From the NCBI GenBank assembly GCA_013289955.1, contig JABCYZ010000022.1, positions 1 through 64,000 on the forward strand: a DNA stretch of 64,000 nt, in the 5' to 3' direction. How positions within the stretch are numbered: the stretch's first letter is position 1; the number at the start of each line of letters is the position of its first letter. Below the pieces are notes generated by a model, which saw only the letters and a program-made list of their open reading frames with translations, made no database searches and was not told where the DNA came from. The translations under genes and the position numbers were made by a program. The stretch is from Acidobacteriota bacterium (GTDB lineage: Bacteria; Acidobacteriota; Terriglobia; Acidiferrales; UBA7541). Shown piece after piece: positions 8,750 through 16,517 of the stretch.

Positions 8750-8992
8750 TCAAAGGAATTTGGCGTGTTCATAGATCTGTTCGTTGGTCAAATCGACCTT
8801 CGGTCCATCGGACGAGATAAGAGGAAACTTGATCTTTTTGGTACGAGAACGCTTACTCTCTATCCTAGTGACCCGCACGCCCAAAAGGATTAACTCGCTG
8901 TCGGAACGCTCTTGCGCGGCAGCTGGCTTCTTTAGCTTGTGGTAAAGGGAAGCGGGGATATCGACAGTTATCCGAATCGTTTGCTCTTTCAT
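8750..8992 (-). CDS. Orphan VapB-like ribbon-helix-helix antitoxin
   Basis: An 80-residue protein. The N-terminal half (TIRITVDIPASLYHKLKK...RSDSELILLGVR) fits a ribbon-helix-helix DNA-binding fold. The C-terminus (FPLISSDGPKVDLTNEQIYEH) matches the toxin-neutralising tail of VapB-type antitoxins that partner PIN-domain RNases. The start is the ATG at 8992, preceded by GGAG at 9-nt spacing; a longer in-frame start at 9016 would cover this site. No PIN toxin follows: downstream (below 8750) there is only the unrecognised ORF at 8298-8624. It is therefore a solitary antitoxin, either a remnant of a decayed module or one acting in trans. A small inverted repeat, CACTA-5 nt-TAGTG (9027-9041), lies upstream and could serve autoregulation. 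Confidence 0.7.
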   Translation of the reverse strand: MKEQTIRITVDIPASLYHKLKKPAAAQERSDSELILLGVRVTRIESKRSRTKKIKFPLISSDGPKVDLTNEQIYEHAKFL

Positions 8993-9281
8993 ATACCTAT
9001 TCTCCAGAGATGCCACAAATATGGAACACTACTCTTTAGTGGCCTTTCGTAGGACGTAGGACTCGCAAACAATGAGTCTTCTGGCCCGCATGGGGGTCTC
9101 TCACCGGAGCATAACTCATTGATTCCAAACGCTAGGGCGTGAAACGGAGAATTTTGCAAGATCGTTGGGGTCCAAAACTCCTACCGGGGTCGAGTTCCGT
9201 GTGTTTGCCACGTTCCTGAACAACCTGTATCTTATTGAATCAAAACAGAACACTGTCATTTCGAGCGGGGACGTAGATTTC

Positions 9282-9312
9282 ATTCGCTATTCGCGATTCG
9301 CGAATAGCGAAT
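9282..9312. promoter_or_regulatory. Perfect 14+14 bp inverted repeat upstream of a helix-turn-helix gene
   Basis: Bases 9282-9295 and 9299-9312 are exact reverse complements around a 3-nt centre (ATT). The repeat ends 6 nt before the GTG start at 9319, so a bound protein would block transcription or translation initiation. Each arm contains ATTCGC, and the string occurs a third time across the centre. The natural candidate to bind it is the winged-helix protein encoded immediately downstream (autoregulation, inferred). The remainder of 8993-9318 holds no gene. Confidence 0.65.
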
Positions 9313-9318
9313 GTCAAG

Positions 9319-9849
9319 GTGAACTTAAAACCTCAAGACATTGTTGTTGCGCTGAAGCTGAGTGGTTATCCAAACGCCCGCCCGCCGATCTCCATCATGG
9401 CAGGCGATCTTGGCCTCAGCCCGTCAGAAGTTCATGGAGCCATTCAGCGGCTGAGGAGTTCCAGGCTTCTTCATGGTGCGGCACTAAAGGACAAACCAAA
9501 TATCTCGGCACTTGAAGAGTTTTTGGTTCATGGATTGAAGTATGCATTTCCCGCTGAACATGGAGAAGTGACGAGAGGTGTTCCCACTTCCTATGCGGCC
9601 GAGCCGCTCAAAAGTGAAATTGCGGCCTCAAGCGACCTGCCGCCAGTTTGGCAATGGCATGAAGGTGATACCCGGGGCATTGGGCTTGAGCCACTTTACA
9701 AAAGCGTGCCTTATGCCGCGTTGCGTGACCCCGCGCTCTACCAACTGCTGGCGCTCGTAGATGCGATTCGCGACGGGCGTGCGCGCGAGCGAAATCTGGC
9801 CGAACGCGATTTAGTAGAGAGGCTCAGGTCGAGTCATGGCCAATCCTAA
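9319..9849 (+). CDS. Winged-helix/MarR-like protein of a regulator-nucleotidyltransferase pair
   Basis: A 176-residue protein. Residues about 1-60 form a helix-turn-helix: DIVVALKLSG...ISIMAGDLGLSPSEVHGAIQRLRSSRLL. The remainder is a charged C-terminal part with repeated WQWHEGDTRGIGL and VPYAALRDPALYQLLALVDAIRDGRARERNLA segments. I recognise this type as the upstream partner of small AbiEii-like nucleotidyltransferase genes in a two-gene module resembling toxin-antitoxin or abortive-infection pairs, so a repressor or antitoxin-like role is likely but inferred. The start is a GTG immediately after the 9282-9312 palindrome. The next gene overlaps its end by 14 bp, but that partner is truncated, so this copy may be an orphan regulator. 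Confidence 0.7.
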   Translation: MNLKPQDIVVALKLSGYPNARPPISIMAGDLGLSPSEVHGAIQRLRSSRLLHGAALKDKPNISALEEFLVHGLKYAFPAEHGEVTRGVPTSYAAEPLKSEIAASSDLPPVWQWHEGDTRGIGLEPLYKSVPYAALRDPALYQLLALVDAIRDGRARERNLAERDLVERLRSSHGQS

Positions 9850-10120
9850 CCTTCAACTGCTGACGGATGCCGCCAAATTGTTGGGGCCGGTTCTCAGAGA
9901 GTTGGTGTTTGTGGGCGGCTGCGCGACGGCATTGCTGATCACCGACAATGCGGCGGCTGACGTGCGTCCGACATTCGATATAGATGCGATCGCAGAAATC
10001 ACGTCCTATGCGGCCTACACGGAATTCTCGGAAAGGTTGCGAAAGCTCGGATTTCAAGAAGACACAAGTAAGGGTGAGCAGCTCGGGCCGCCTGCAACCA
10101 TTCCGCAGGGGTTCCAGTGA
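9836..10120 (+). pseudogene. Truncated AbiEii-like nucleotidyltransferase
   Basis: The first about 75 residues match the N-terminus of a nucleotidyltransferase of the AbiEii/MNT type: LVFVGGCATALLI is the glycine-rich motif and the Asp pair in FDIDAI would ligand the catalytic metal. After the EDTS segment (near 10070) the family similarity stops and about 15 unrelated residues lead to a TGA. Family members run to about 200-250 residues, so two thirds of the domain, including the third catalytic acid, are missing. The break lies about 80 bp before the start of the GH106 gene, which points to a deletion or recombination joint at about 10070-10090. It overlaps the upstream helix-turn-helix gene by 14 bp, as intact pairs do. 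Confidence 0.7.
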
Positions 10121-10151
10121 CTTTCAAAGAGCCGACAGTCAGAATGTAGGC

Positions 10152-12986
10152 ATGTTGCGAATACTCAGGGGGTGGCGGCTCCTCTTTTGCATTGTTGCCC
10201 TGGCAAGCTTGAGCGCCGAAGTCCGAGCGCAGGCTCAGAGCCCAGCTGACCCCATTGCCGATGTTCGAAGATCCTTCAAGAATCCACCGGACGATTGCCG
10301 AATCATGATGCGCTGGTGGTGGTTCGGCCCGTCTGTGACCCGGGATGAGCTAGAGCGGGAACTTCGGACAATGAAAGCCGGCGGCATCGGCGGCGTAGAG
10401 GTTCAGACGACCTACCCCCTTGAGCTTGACAATGCTGTCTCTGGATTTCGCAACTATTCCTTTCTCTCGGACGAGCACATAGACGCGCTTCGTTTTGCTT
10501 CCGAGAAAGCGCGTGAGCTGGGTCTGCGCATTGACCTGACGCTCGGCAGCGGGTGGCCATACGGCGGACCAAGCGTCCCGGTGACGCAGGCAGCGGGGAA
10601 GCTGCGCGTTTCAGCGATCACCGTGCCCCAAGGGGCAGGCTCGGTTGCCGTACCAGATATAGAAGGCGGAGAGCATTTCCTTGCTGCGTTTTTAGTCCCG
10701 TCCTCGCAAGGCAAAATCGTGACTGAAAATGCGGAACGCCTGTCCGAGCCTCGTCGGGGCCGCTTATGGTTGCCTCGTTTCGACGGACCACACACGGTGC
10801 TATTTTTCATCGCCGGCCGCACCGGGCAGCAAGTGAAACGGCCGGCTATCGGCGCAGAAGGATTCGTTCTGGATCATTACGATCGCGGTGCCATCGAGAA
10901 CTACCTTCGGACAACTGGCGACCGCCTGATAGAAGCTTTTGGATCGTATCCGCCCTACGCCATCTTCAGTGACAGCCTCGAAGTGTACGGATCCGACTGG
11001 ACCACTGACTTTCCGAAGGAGTTCAGGACGCGGCGCGGGTACGACCTGACGCCGTACTTGCCAGCCTTGGTCGGCGAAGGCAGCTCCCTGGCCAGCGAAA
11101 TTCGGCACGATTGGGGCCGAACTCTGAGTGAGCTGGCGAACGAAAACTACCTCATGCCCCTTCATGACTGGGCCGCCCAACATGGCACGCGCTTTCGTTC
11201 CCAGAATTATGGCACGCCGCCGGTGACGCTATCGAGCAACGCACTCGTTGACCTGCCGGAAGGCGAAGGCTGGCAATGGAAGGGTTTTTCGGCCGTGCGC
11301 TGGGCTGCCTCCGCTAATCATCTTTACGGCAAGCAGATCACCTCTTCGGAAACCTGGACGTGGTTGCATTCACCCGTCTTCCGCGCGACGCCGCTCGACA
11401 TGAAAGCCGCCGCCGACGCATATTTTCTAGAGGGCAGCAATCAGCTGATCGGGCATGGATGGCCGTATTCTCCGGAATCGGCCGGCGAACCGGGTTGGAG
11501 ATTCTATGCGGCCGCCGTTTTCAATCAGCACAATCCATGGTGGCTCGTCATGCCGGACGTTACAACCTACCTCCAACGAGTCAGTTACGTGCTTCGTCAG
11601 GGGAAGCCGGCCATCGATGTGGCTCTCTTGCTGCCTACCGACGATGCGTGGGCACAATTCACCGCTACATTTACGGGTCCCGCATCTGAACCGGCGGGCT
11701 CATCCCCGCTCGGGGCCGCCATCTCCGTCAATCAAGTCGAAGCCGTGCTGTTAGGGAAAAGCGTAATCCGGCAAATTCTCGACTCCGGCTTCAGCGTTGA
11801 TTTTATTGATGCCGAGGCAATCGATAAGATCGGGATTTCCTATCCTATTCTTGTTCTTCCCCACCTCGAGCGACTGCCGCTTGCTACGTACCGAAAAATC
11901 GAAGCGTATGTCCGGAGCGGCGGTAGAGTCATTGCAACGGGCAACTTACCTCAGCTCGCTCCCGGCTTTAAAGAATCCAGGACTGACTCCCCGGAAGTCC
12001 AGCAGATCTCCCAAGAACTCTTCCGGGAGCCGGGCGCGCCCGGTCATTTTCTCGAGGACGAAGCCGATCTTGGGCAAATGCTCGCGCGGGTGATGAAACC
12101 AGACGTATCGCTGTTGCCAGCTGCCCCGGACATTGGTTTCGTGCATCGAAAGCTTCCATCCGCAGATATCTATTTCCTGGCCAACACGGGAAATCAGATG
12201 ATCCGTACACAGGCGAGTTTTCGCGTTTCCGCAGATCAGGCCGAACTCTGGGACCCGGTTTCCGGCAAGACGCAAATTCTGAGTGCGGCTTCTCCGGTAC
12301 AACTCACGCTTGAGCCGTACCAGTCGTCTGTTCTCGTCTTTTACCACCAAGAGCAGCGCAGCATGCGGACGAAAGTTTTCCCGGCTAAGCCGAGCGCGCC
12401 GCTTCCATCACTAGACCTGGCTTCCGACTGGTCCGTGACATTTTCTGGCTTGGGCCGCACCGTCAAAATGGAAAGCTTGCATTCCTGGACTGACGATGCT
12501 GATACAAAGTACTACTCGGGGGCTGTTGTCTACGAGAAGAAGCTGAACGTTCCGGCAGTTCTGCTCGAGCCTGGCATAAATCTCTATCTCGATTTTGGCC
12601 ATGGAACACCGATTCCCGTACCCGCCGCGCCTTCCGATTCCGGAGCAGATGGTACAGGTTCCGGCACACCACGCATGCAAGCTTGGCTCGATAGTCCTGT
12701 GCGCGAAGCGGCTGTGGTCTTTGTAAACGAGAGATTAGCCGGGACGGTGTGGCTCCCACCCTATCAAGTAGATGCGACCAAATTCCTACATCTCGGCGAC
12801 AATCAACTTAGAATCGTAGTGGGTAATCTCGCCATTAACGAAATGGCTGGCCGCGCCCTGCCGAACTACCGGCTGCTGATCGACCGTTATGGAGAACGCT
12901 TCCGCGCCCAGGACCTGACTAATGTTCAGCCCTTGCCTTCCGGGATTCTTGGGAATTTACGATTGGTGCCCCGCGCGGCCCCGTGA
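10152..12986 (+). CDS. GH106-like alpha-L-rhamnosidase, exported
   Basis: A 944-residue protein starting at the ATG at 10152, which gives a good signal peptide (LLFCIVALASLSAEVRAQA). The following segment (RSFKNPPDDCRIMMRWWWFG, then MKAGGIGGVEVQTTYPL) is the characteristic opening of glycoside hydrolase family 106. The central part forms a (beta/alpha)8-type domain with ENYLMPLHDWAAQHGTRFRSQNYG. The C-terminal third ends in a jelly-roll-like carbohydrate-binding region (FVNERLAGTVWLPPYQVDATKFLHLGDN). Family members release L-rhamnose from plant and microbial glycans such as rhamnogalacturonan side chains. A longer frame from 9984 runs into the truncated nucleotidyltransferase and lacks a signal peptide, so it was not used. 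The gene stands alone and converges with the next gene. Confidence 0.85.
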   Translation: MLRILRGWRLLFCIVALASLSAEVRAQAQSPADPIADVRRSFKNPPDDCRIMMRWWWFGPSVTRDELERELRTMKAGGIGGVEVQTTYPLELDNAVSGFRNYSFLSDEHIDALRFASEKARELGLRIDLTLGSGWPYGGPSVPVTQAAGKLRVSAITVPQGAGSVAVPDIEGGEHFLAAFLVPSSQGKIVTENAERLSEPRRGRLWLPRFDGPHTVLFFIAGRTGQQVKRPAIGAEGFVLDHYDRGAIENYLRTTGDRLIEAFGSYPPYAIFSDSLEVYGSDWTTDFPKEFRTRRGYDLTPYLPALVGEGSSLASEIRHDWGRTLSELANENYLMPLHDWAAQHGTRFRSQNYGTPPVTLSSNALVDLPEGEGWQWKGFSAVRWAASANHLYGKQITSSETWTWLHSPVFRATPLDMKAAADAYFLEGSNQLIGHGWPYSPESAGEPGWRFYAAAVFNQHNPWWLVMPDVTTYLQRVSYVLRQGKPAIDVALLLPTDDAWAQFTATFTGPASEPAGSSPLGAAISVNQVEAVLLGKSVIRQILDSGFSVDFIDAEAIDKIGISYPILVLPHLERLPLATYRKIEAYVRSGGRVIATGNLPQLAPGFKESRTDSPEVQQISQELFREPGAPGHFLEDEADLGQMLARVMKPDVSLLPAAPDIGFVHRKLPSADIYFLANTGNQMIRTQASFRVSADQAELWDPVSGKTQILSAASPVQLTLEPYQSSVLVFYHQEQRSMRTKVFPAKPSAPLPSLDLASDWSVTFSGLGRTVKMESLHSWTDDADTKYYSGAVVYEKKLNVPAVLLEPGINLYLDFGHGTPIPVPAAPSDSGADGTGSGTPRMQAWLDSPVREAAVVFVNERLAGTVWLPPYQVDATKFLHLGDNQLRIVVGNLAINEMAGRALPNYRLLIDRYGERFRAQDLTNVQPLPSGILGNLRLVPRAAP

Positions 12987-13008
12987 GGTGTGCGCTAGAA
13001 ACAATTAC

Positions 13009-13029
13009 CTGGCGATTAGCCTTCGCCAG
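13009..13029. terminator. Hairpin between convergent genes, possible terminator
   Basis: CTGGCGA (13009-13015) pairs perfectly with TCGCCAG (13023-13029) around a 7-nt loop. It lies between the ends of the GH106 gene and the convergent minus-strand gene. The sequence after it is only weakly T-rich, so termination is plausible but unproven. Confidence 0.35.
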
Positions 13030-13089
13030 ACTTTCTGAAACATAACTGACCAAGGCACCCCGAATAACTCGTGACTTCACATGTCTCCG

Positions 13090-14442
13090 TCAAGCGTCGG
13101 CTTTTAGGGCCGCGGGCGCTTGCATTGGAACAATAAAGTTGCTGGCCAGAAGATAGGCGAACAAATGTCCGAGAGGTGGCGCGCGACGCAGTTGGGTGCC
13201 GGAAACCCATCCATTGGCCTCACTCCATTCCCAACCGGACGCGGAGGCAGTGCTGAGCCATTCCCGCAGATCCGCGGCAGTCATCGGATAAGCGTAAATG
13301 CGGACATTTTGTGCGAAAAGACGGCCGAGGGCCTCGAGACGGCTACCTTCGAGATTGCCGTAAAAGTCTTCAAACGCTCGAATCAGAAGCGAGAGACCTA
13401 CAACAAATCGCACGGGCGCCTTGGTGTAGCGATTGACGAGGGCCGTCATGTGGTACAGCTCGGCGTGCCGAAACAGGAGCACGTCGCCGCCTGTGGCCAG
13501 AAGGGCATCGATGCGCCGCAGCAACCCCGCTATCTCCGGAGGAGGCTCGTTGCGCACCAGCGGCGCAACCGTCAGGCAGAAAAAACCAGCGGGCTCGGCG
13601 TGCCCTGCGCCCATCTCATTCCGAAACTCCTGAATGCCGGAAGTCAAGAGTCTCGCGTGAACTTCTGCGTGCGCTTGATCCACGTGGCCGAAGTATCCCG
13701 GCGCAAGCACGACGGCTTTCTTGTAGAGAGCCTCCGTTGGCGGGACGGCCGGCCCCTTTGAGGAGAAAAATACCGCCTCGGCAAGTCCAGCGGAAACCAG
13801 ATGAGCCAGCAGGGCGGCGCGGTCCCAACTCTCGAACACCGGCCCGCGAAAATCCAAATAGTCGATCTCGATGCGCTCCTTGACGACATCTTGCGCCAAG
13901 CCTTCGAGAAAGGACTCTTCGCTTTCTAACCCATAGAAAGCGGTGTAAATCAGATTGACTCCCAGAATTCCGATCGCTTCCTGCTGAAGCACATTCGAAG
14001 GATCGAGCATATTCACGTGCAGCAACAGGTCGTTCGGAGGGCCGCCCGGCTCCGTCTGAAACCTGAGACCCACCCAGCCATGCGGGTCATTGGTTCCCGC
14101 GAAGTTGCGCGCCGATACCGTGTCAACAAACGAGAAGAATCGAGTTTGCGGCCCACGCGTTTTGCTCAATTGCGCCAGAAGCTCGCTCCATTCGTGCTCC
14201 AGCATCGCCTCCAGTCGCTGCCGCGATACGTACCGCGATCCGGAGCCGTAGAGGTCATCGCTGACTCCCTTGTCGTATGCGGAAATGGTCTTGGCCACCG
14301 TGCCAGAAGCCGCTCCGACCACCAGGAACCATCGTGCGACTTCCTGCCCGGCGCCGATTTCCGCAAAGGAGCCAAACGTAGACGGATCAAGATTCAGAGT
14401 AAGCGCTTTGTGGTGAGTGTCCAGTTTCTCAGTCGAAGGCAT
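13090..14442 (-). CDS. Conserved bacterial protein of unknown function
   Basis: A 450-residue protein that opens with LNLDPSTFGSFAEIGAGQ, followed by RWFLVVGAASGTVAKTISAYD and, further on, HVNMLDPSNVLQQEAIGILGVNLIYTAFYG. I recognise this as a widespread single-copy bacterial family of about 450-480 residues, but I know no established biochemical function, and no catalytic motif stands out. No signal peptide or membrane helix is evident, so it is probably cytoplasmic. The start is the ATG at 14442, with GGAG at 7-nt spacing; a TTG two codons earlier is less likely. It is monocistronic, converging with the GH106 gene and preceded by a decayed region. Confidence 0.75.
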   Translation of the reverse strand: MPSTEKLDTHHKALTLNLDPSTFGSFAEIGAGQEVARWFLVVGAASGTVAKTISAYDKGVSDDLYGSGSRYVSRQRLEAMLEHEWSELLAQLSKTRGPQTRFFSFVDTVSARNFAGTNDPHGWVGLRFQTEPGGPPNDLLLHVNMLDPSNVLQQEAIGILGVNLIYTAFYGLESEESFLEGLAQDVVKERIEIDYLDFRGPVFESWDRAALLAHLVSAGLAEAVFFSSKGPAVPPTEALYKKAVVLAPGYFGHVDQAHAEVHARLLTSGIQEFRNEMGAGHAEPAGFFCLTVAPLVRNEPPPEIAGLLRRIDALLATGGDVLLFRHAELYHMTALVNRYTKAPVRFVVGLSLLIRAFEDFYGNLEGSRLEALGRLFAQNVRIYAYPMTAADLREWLSTASASGWEWSEANGWVSGTQLRRAPPLGHLFAYLLASNFIVPMQAPAALKADA

Positions 14443-14701
14443 AGCCAAGCTCCGCTCGGGTTCCTAAAGAAGGCGCAAAGTGTCCCGGACGATCGAGCAA
14501 ACTCGGCGCCCATGCCGATTCTACCCGAGCCCATATATTTGATTCAAAAATGCGGAAGCCGCTACCACCATTTTGCCCCCATGCCCGTCGATTGAGCCGG
14601 TGCGTACCTGAGATACCCAGGTTCCAAGCTTCTAGGAAGTGATCAGCGCCGGCAAGCACTTCCGAATGGAAGGAAAAATTGGTCGAACTCCTGAGGAAAC
14701 G

Positions 14702-14887
14702 ATGGAAGGGGGCATTCGACTCAATTGGGAAGTGATCTTCGCCGAAGCCCGAAAGCGTCGCAAGGAGTGGGGGCTTACACAAGAGCACCTCGTCGCGGTC
14801 GCCAAGGCCGTCCGGCGAATGAGCCGGACTTCGGGACGACCGCTTAGCCCTAAGGCGCGAATACGGTGCCGTTCCACTTCCAGGTGA
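14702..14887 (+). pseudogene. XRE-type helix-turn-helix fragment
   Basis: The frame opens with an ATG at 14702 behind GAGGAAACG and reads LNWEVIFAEARKRRKEWGLTQEHLVAVAK. This matches the first helices of small XRE/Cro-type proteins that normally continue with VSRPTISRFE and an LSSALAILDALG tail. The match breaks after about 35 residues and the remaining 25 residues are low-complexity Arg/Ser, so the gene is probably frameshifted or truncated. The 14443-14701 interval before it holds nothing supportable. Confidence 0.45.
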
Positions 14888-14933
14888 GCATCGCCGCAAA
14901 AACGGAACCGGCAATCTGGTCTTGGCGATATAG

Positions 14934-15147
14934 CAGGGAGAGCTCATCCCCGAGCTGGGTAGTACCGGCGACGAAACCTCCTACGCGAAGATGCATCAGG
15001 CGATTCGCGCACTGGTGAAGCGCGGCGTAGAGAGCTGCGACATACGCAGCGACCTCGATCCGGTTGATTTGCTCCGCGCCCCATTGGCAGCCAAGCGCCA
15101 AAAGGTTAGTGGATATCCTCATCGCCGGGTCACGCCCGGCGAAGTAG
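14934..15147 (+). pseudogene. TetR-family regulator, C-terminal remnant with internal deletion
   Basis: The frame from 14934 reads QGELIPELGSTGDE... then MHQAIRALVKRGVESCDIRSDLDPVDLLRA, the ligand-binding domain of a TetR regulator. At about 15080 the reading frame must shift by one to continue with PHWQPSAKRLVDILIAGSRPAK and a TAG at 15145, which is a typical TetR C-terminus. Roughly ten residues usually found between LLRA and the WQ motif are absent, so an out-of-frame deletion is the simplest explanation. An in-frame TAG stands immediately upstream (14931-14933), and no N-terminal DNA-binding domain is visible. Both frames are seen directly; the deletion is inferred from family knowledge. 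Confidence 0.7.
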
Positions 15148-15395
15148 GTCCGAGAATTCAGGCCCAAATCCCGAACGGAACCCTACGACTCGGATAGGTC
15201 AACACCAACCAAACATATCGGTACTTATTGATTCCTCGATGAGTGACTCGGGGATTTGTCGGTTATCTCGAATTCCACCACAGAAGTCATTTCGCCATTT
15301 GCCAAAGAATACGGGTATGATTTTGTTCTGGATTTAGGCGTAAAGGCCAAAGATGTGGCCTAAATCCAAGGCGAAAGCGATAGGAGAATCTTAGA

Positions 15396-16355
15396 ATGAT
15401 TCCCGGGGCGTCACTCGACATTTCACGCCGTCAGTTTCTTACTGCTGGAGGCCTGACGGTCGCCGCGGCTTGCCTTGCTCCAAGACACCTGATCGCCCAG
15501 ACAAGTAGCATCGTTCCGGGTGCGTTCAAGGAAGCTGCAACAGCAAAGGTCACGATTCAAAACCTTCGGCGCAATATCAGTGTCCTTTTGGGCGCTGGTG
15601 GAAATATCGCCGTTCTGACAGGCCCTGACGGAAAGCTGGTCGTGGATGCGGAGATCGTCACCGCACGCCCAAACGTCTCGAAAGCCCTCGCAAGTATCAA
15701 CGCGGATCCGATCAAACAACTCATCAATACCCACTGGCATTTCGACCATACCGGCGGCAACGAGTGGGTCCATGAAGCTGGAGCCAGTATCCTGGCGCAC
15801 GAAAACACGCGCAAACATCTTTCCGAGGCCACGTTCGTCGGAGGAAACTTTCAGTACACTTTCCCAGCCGCGCCGGCGCGTGCGATTCCTTCCGCCGTCT
15901 TCAAAGACGAACACACTCTGCACATCAACAACACCACTCTCATGCTGAAGCACTACTCACCTGCCCATACGGACTCCGATATCTCCGTACATTTTCCTGA
16001 GGCCGACATTCTGCACACCGGAGACACCTTCTGGAACCGCGATTACCCCTTTATCGACTACTGGACGGGAGGAAGCATCGACGGCCACATACGCGCGGCA
16101 GAAGGGAACATCGCAAGGGTGACCAGCAAGACGATCGTCATTCCCGGGCATGGACCCGTGGGCGGCAAAGCCGACCTGATCCTATTTCGAGACGTTTTGG
16201 TTGATATCCGCGATAAGGTTGCGGTCCTCAAGAAACAGGGTAAGCCCCTCCCTGAAGTGATCGCTGCTAATCCTAGTGCGCGCTATGACGCGGAGTGGGG
16301 CAACCTGTTTCAGAATCCAAGTAACTTCATTGCGCTCGTGTACCAGGGCGTTTGA
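15396..16355 (+). CDS. Tat-exported metallo-beta-lactamase-fold hydrolase
   Basis: A 319-residue protein beginning with a Tat signal (SRRQFLTAGG, residues 10-19) and a hydrophobic run ending near HLIAQ. The metallo-beta-lactamase signature THWHFDHTGG supplies H113, H115, D117 and H118. Further metal-ligand positions follow in HYSPAHTDSD, LHTGDTFW and IVIPGHGPVGG. The fold is used by class B beta-lactamases, quinoprotein-relay proteins and other hydrolases, so exact activity cannot be assigned; export to the periplasm is well supported. The start is the ATG at 15396 behind AGGAG at about 9 nt. It stands alone after the decayed regulator region and converges with the LolA-like gene. Confidence 0.85.
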   Translation: MIPGASLDISRRQFLTAGGLTVAAACLAPRHLIAQTSSIVPGAFKEAATAKVTIQNLRRNISVLLGAGGNIAVLTGPDGKLVVDAEIVTARPNVSKALASINADPIKQLINTHWHFDHTGGNEWVHEAGASILAHENTRKHLSEATFVGGNFQYTFPAAPARAIPSAVFKDEHTLHINNTTLMLKHYSPAHTDSDISVHFPEADILHTGDTFWNRDYPFIDYWTGGSIDGHIRAAEGNIARVTSKTIVIPGHGPVGGKADLILFRDVLVDIRDKVAVLKKQGKPLPEVIAANPSARYDAEWGNLFQNPSNFIALVYQGV

Positions 16356-16375
16356 GACCATCTGGGGTTGCAGCT

Positions 16376-16450
16376 TCAGCTCTTGAGGAATGCTAGCAGG
16401 TCGGCGTTGATCTTCTCCCGGGGAGCCAACTTCTGCTTCTTTTCGCGCGA
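16376..16450 (-). pseudogene. Short cytochrome-like C-terminal remnant
   Basis: Read on the minus strand this stretch gives KKQKLAPREKINADLLAFLKS followed by TGA. This resembles the C-terminus of small c-type cytochromes (pattern LTPxEKADLxAFLKSL). No upstream haem motif or start is visible and the rest of 16356-16517 is non-coding. A remnant is possible but chance similarity cannot be excluded. Confidence 0.2.
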
Positions 16451-16517
16451 GGAATGAGAAAATCAAGGTAGGGCTTTCGCGGCAGATCGGTACAGAACGA
16501 AGTAAGAGCCGAACTTG

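Noticed and set aside
14429-14947. 172-codon minus-strand frame overlapping the start of the conserved unknown gene
   Set aside because: Arg/Ser/Pro-rich, no family similarity, and antisense to the XRE fragment.
14850-15167. 105-codon minus-strand frame with a plausible-looking hydrophobic stretch
   Set aside because: It is antisense to the TetR remnant, whose family match on the plus strand is specific in two frames.
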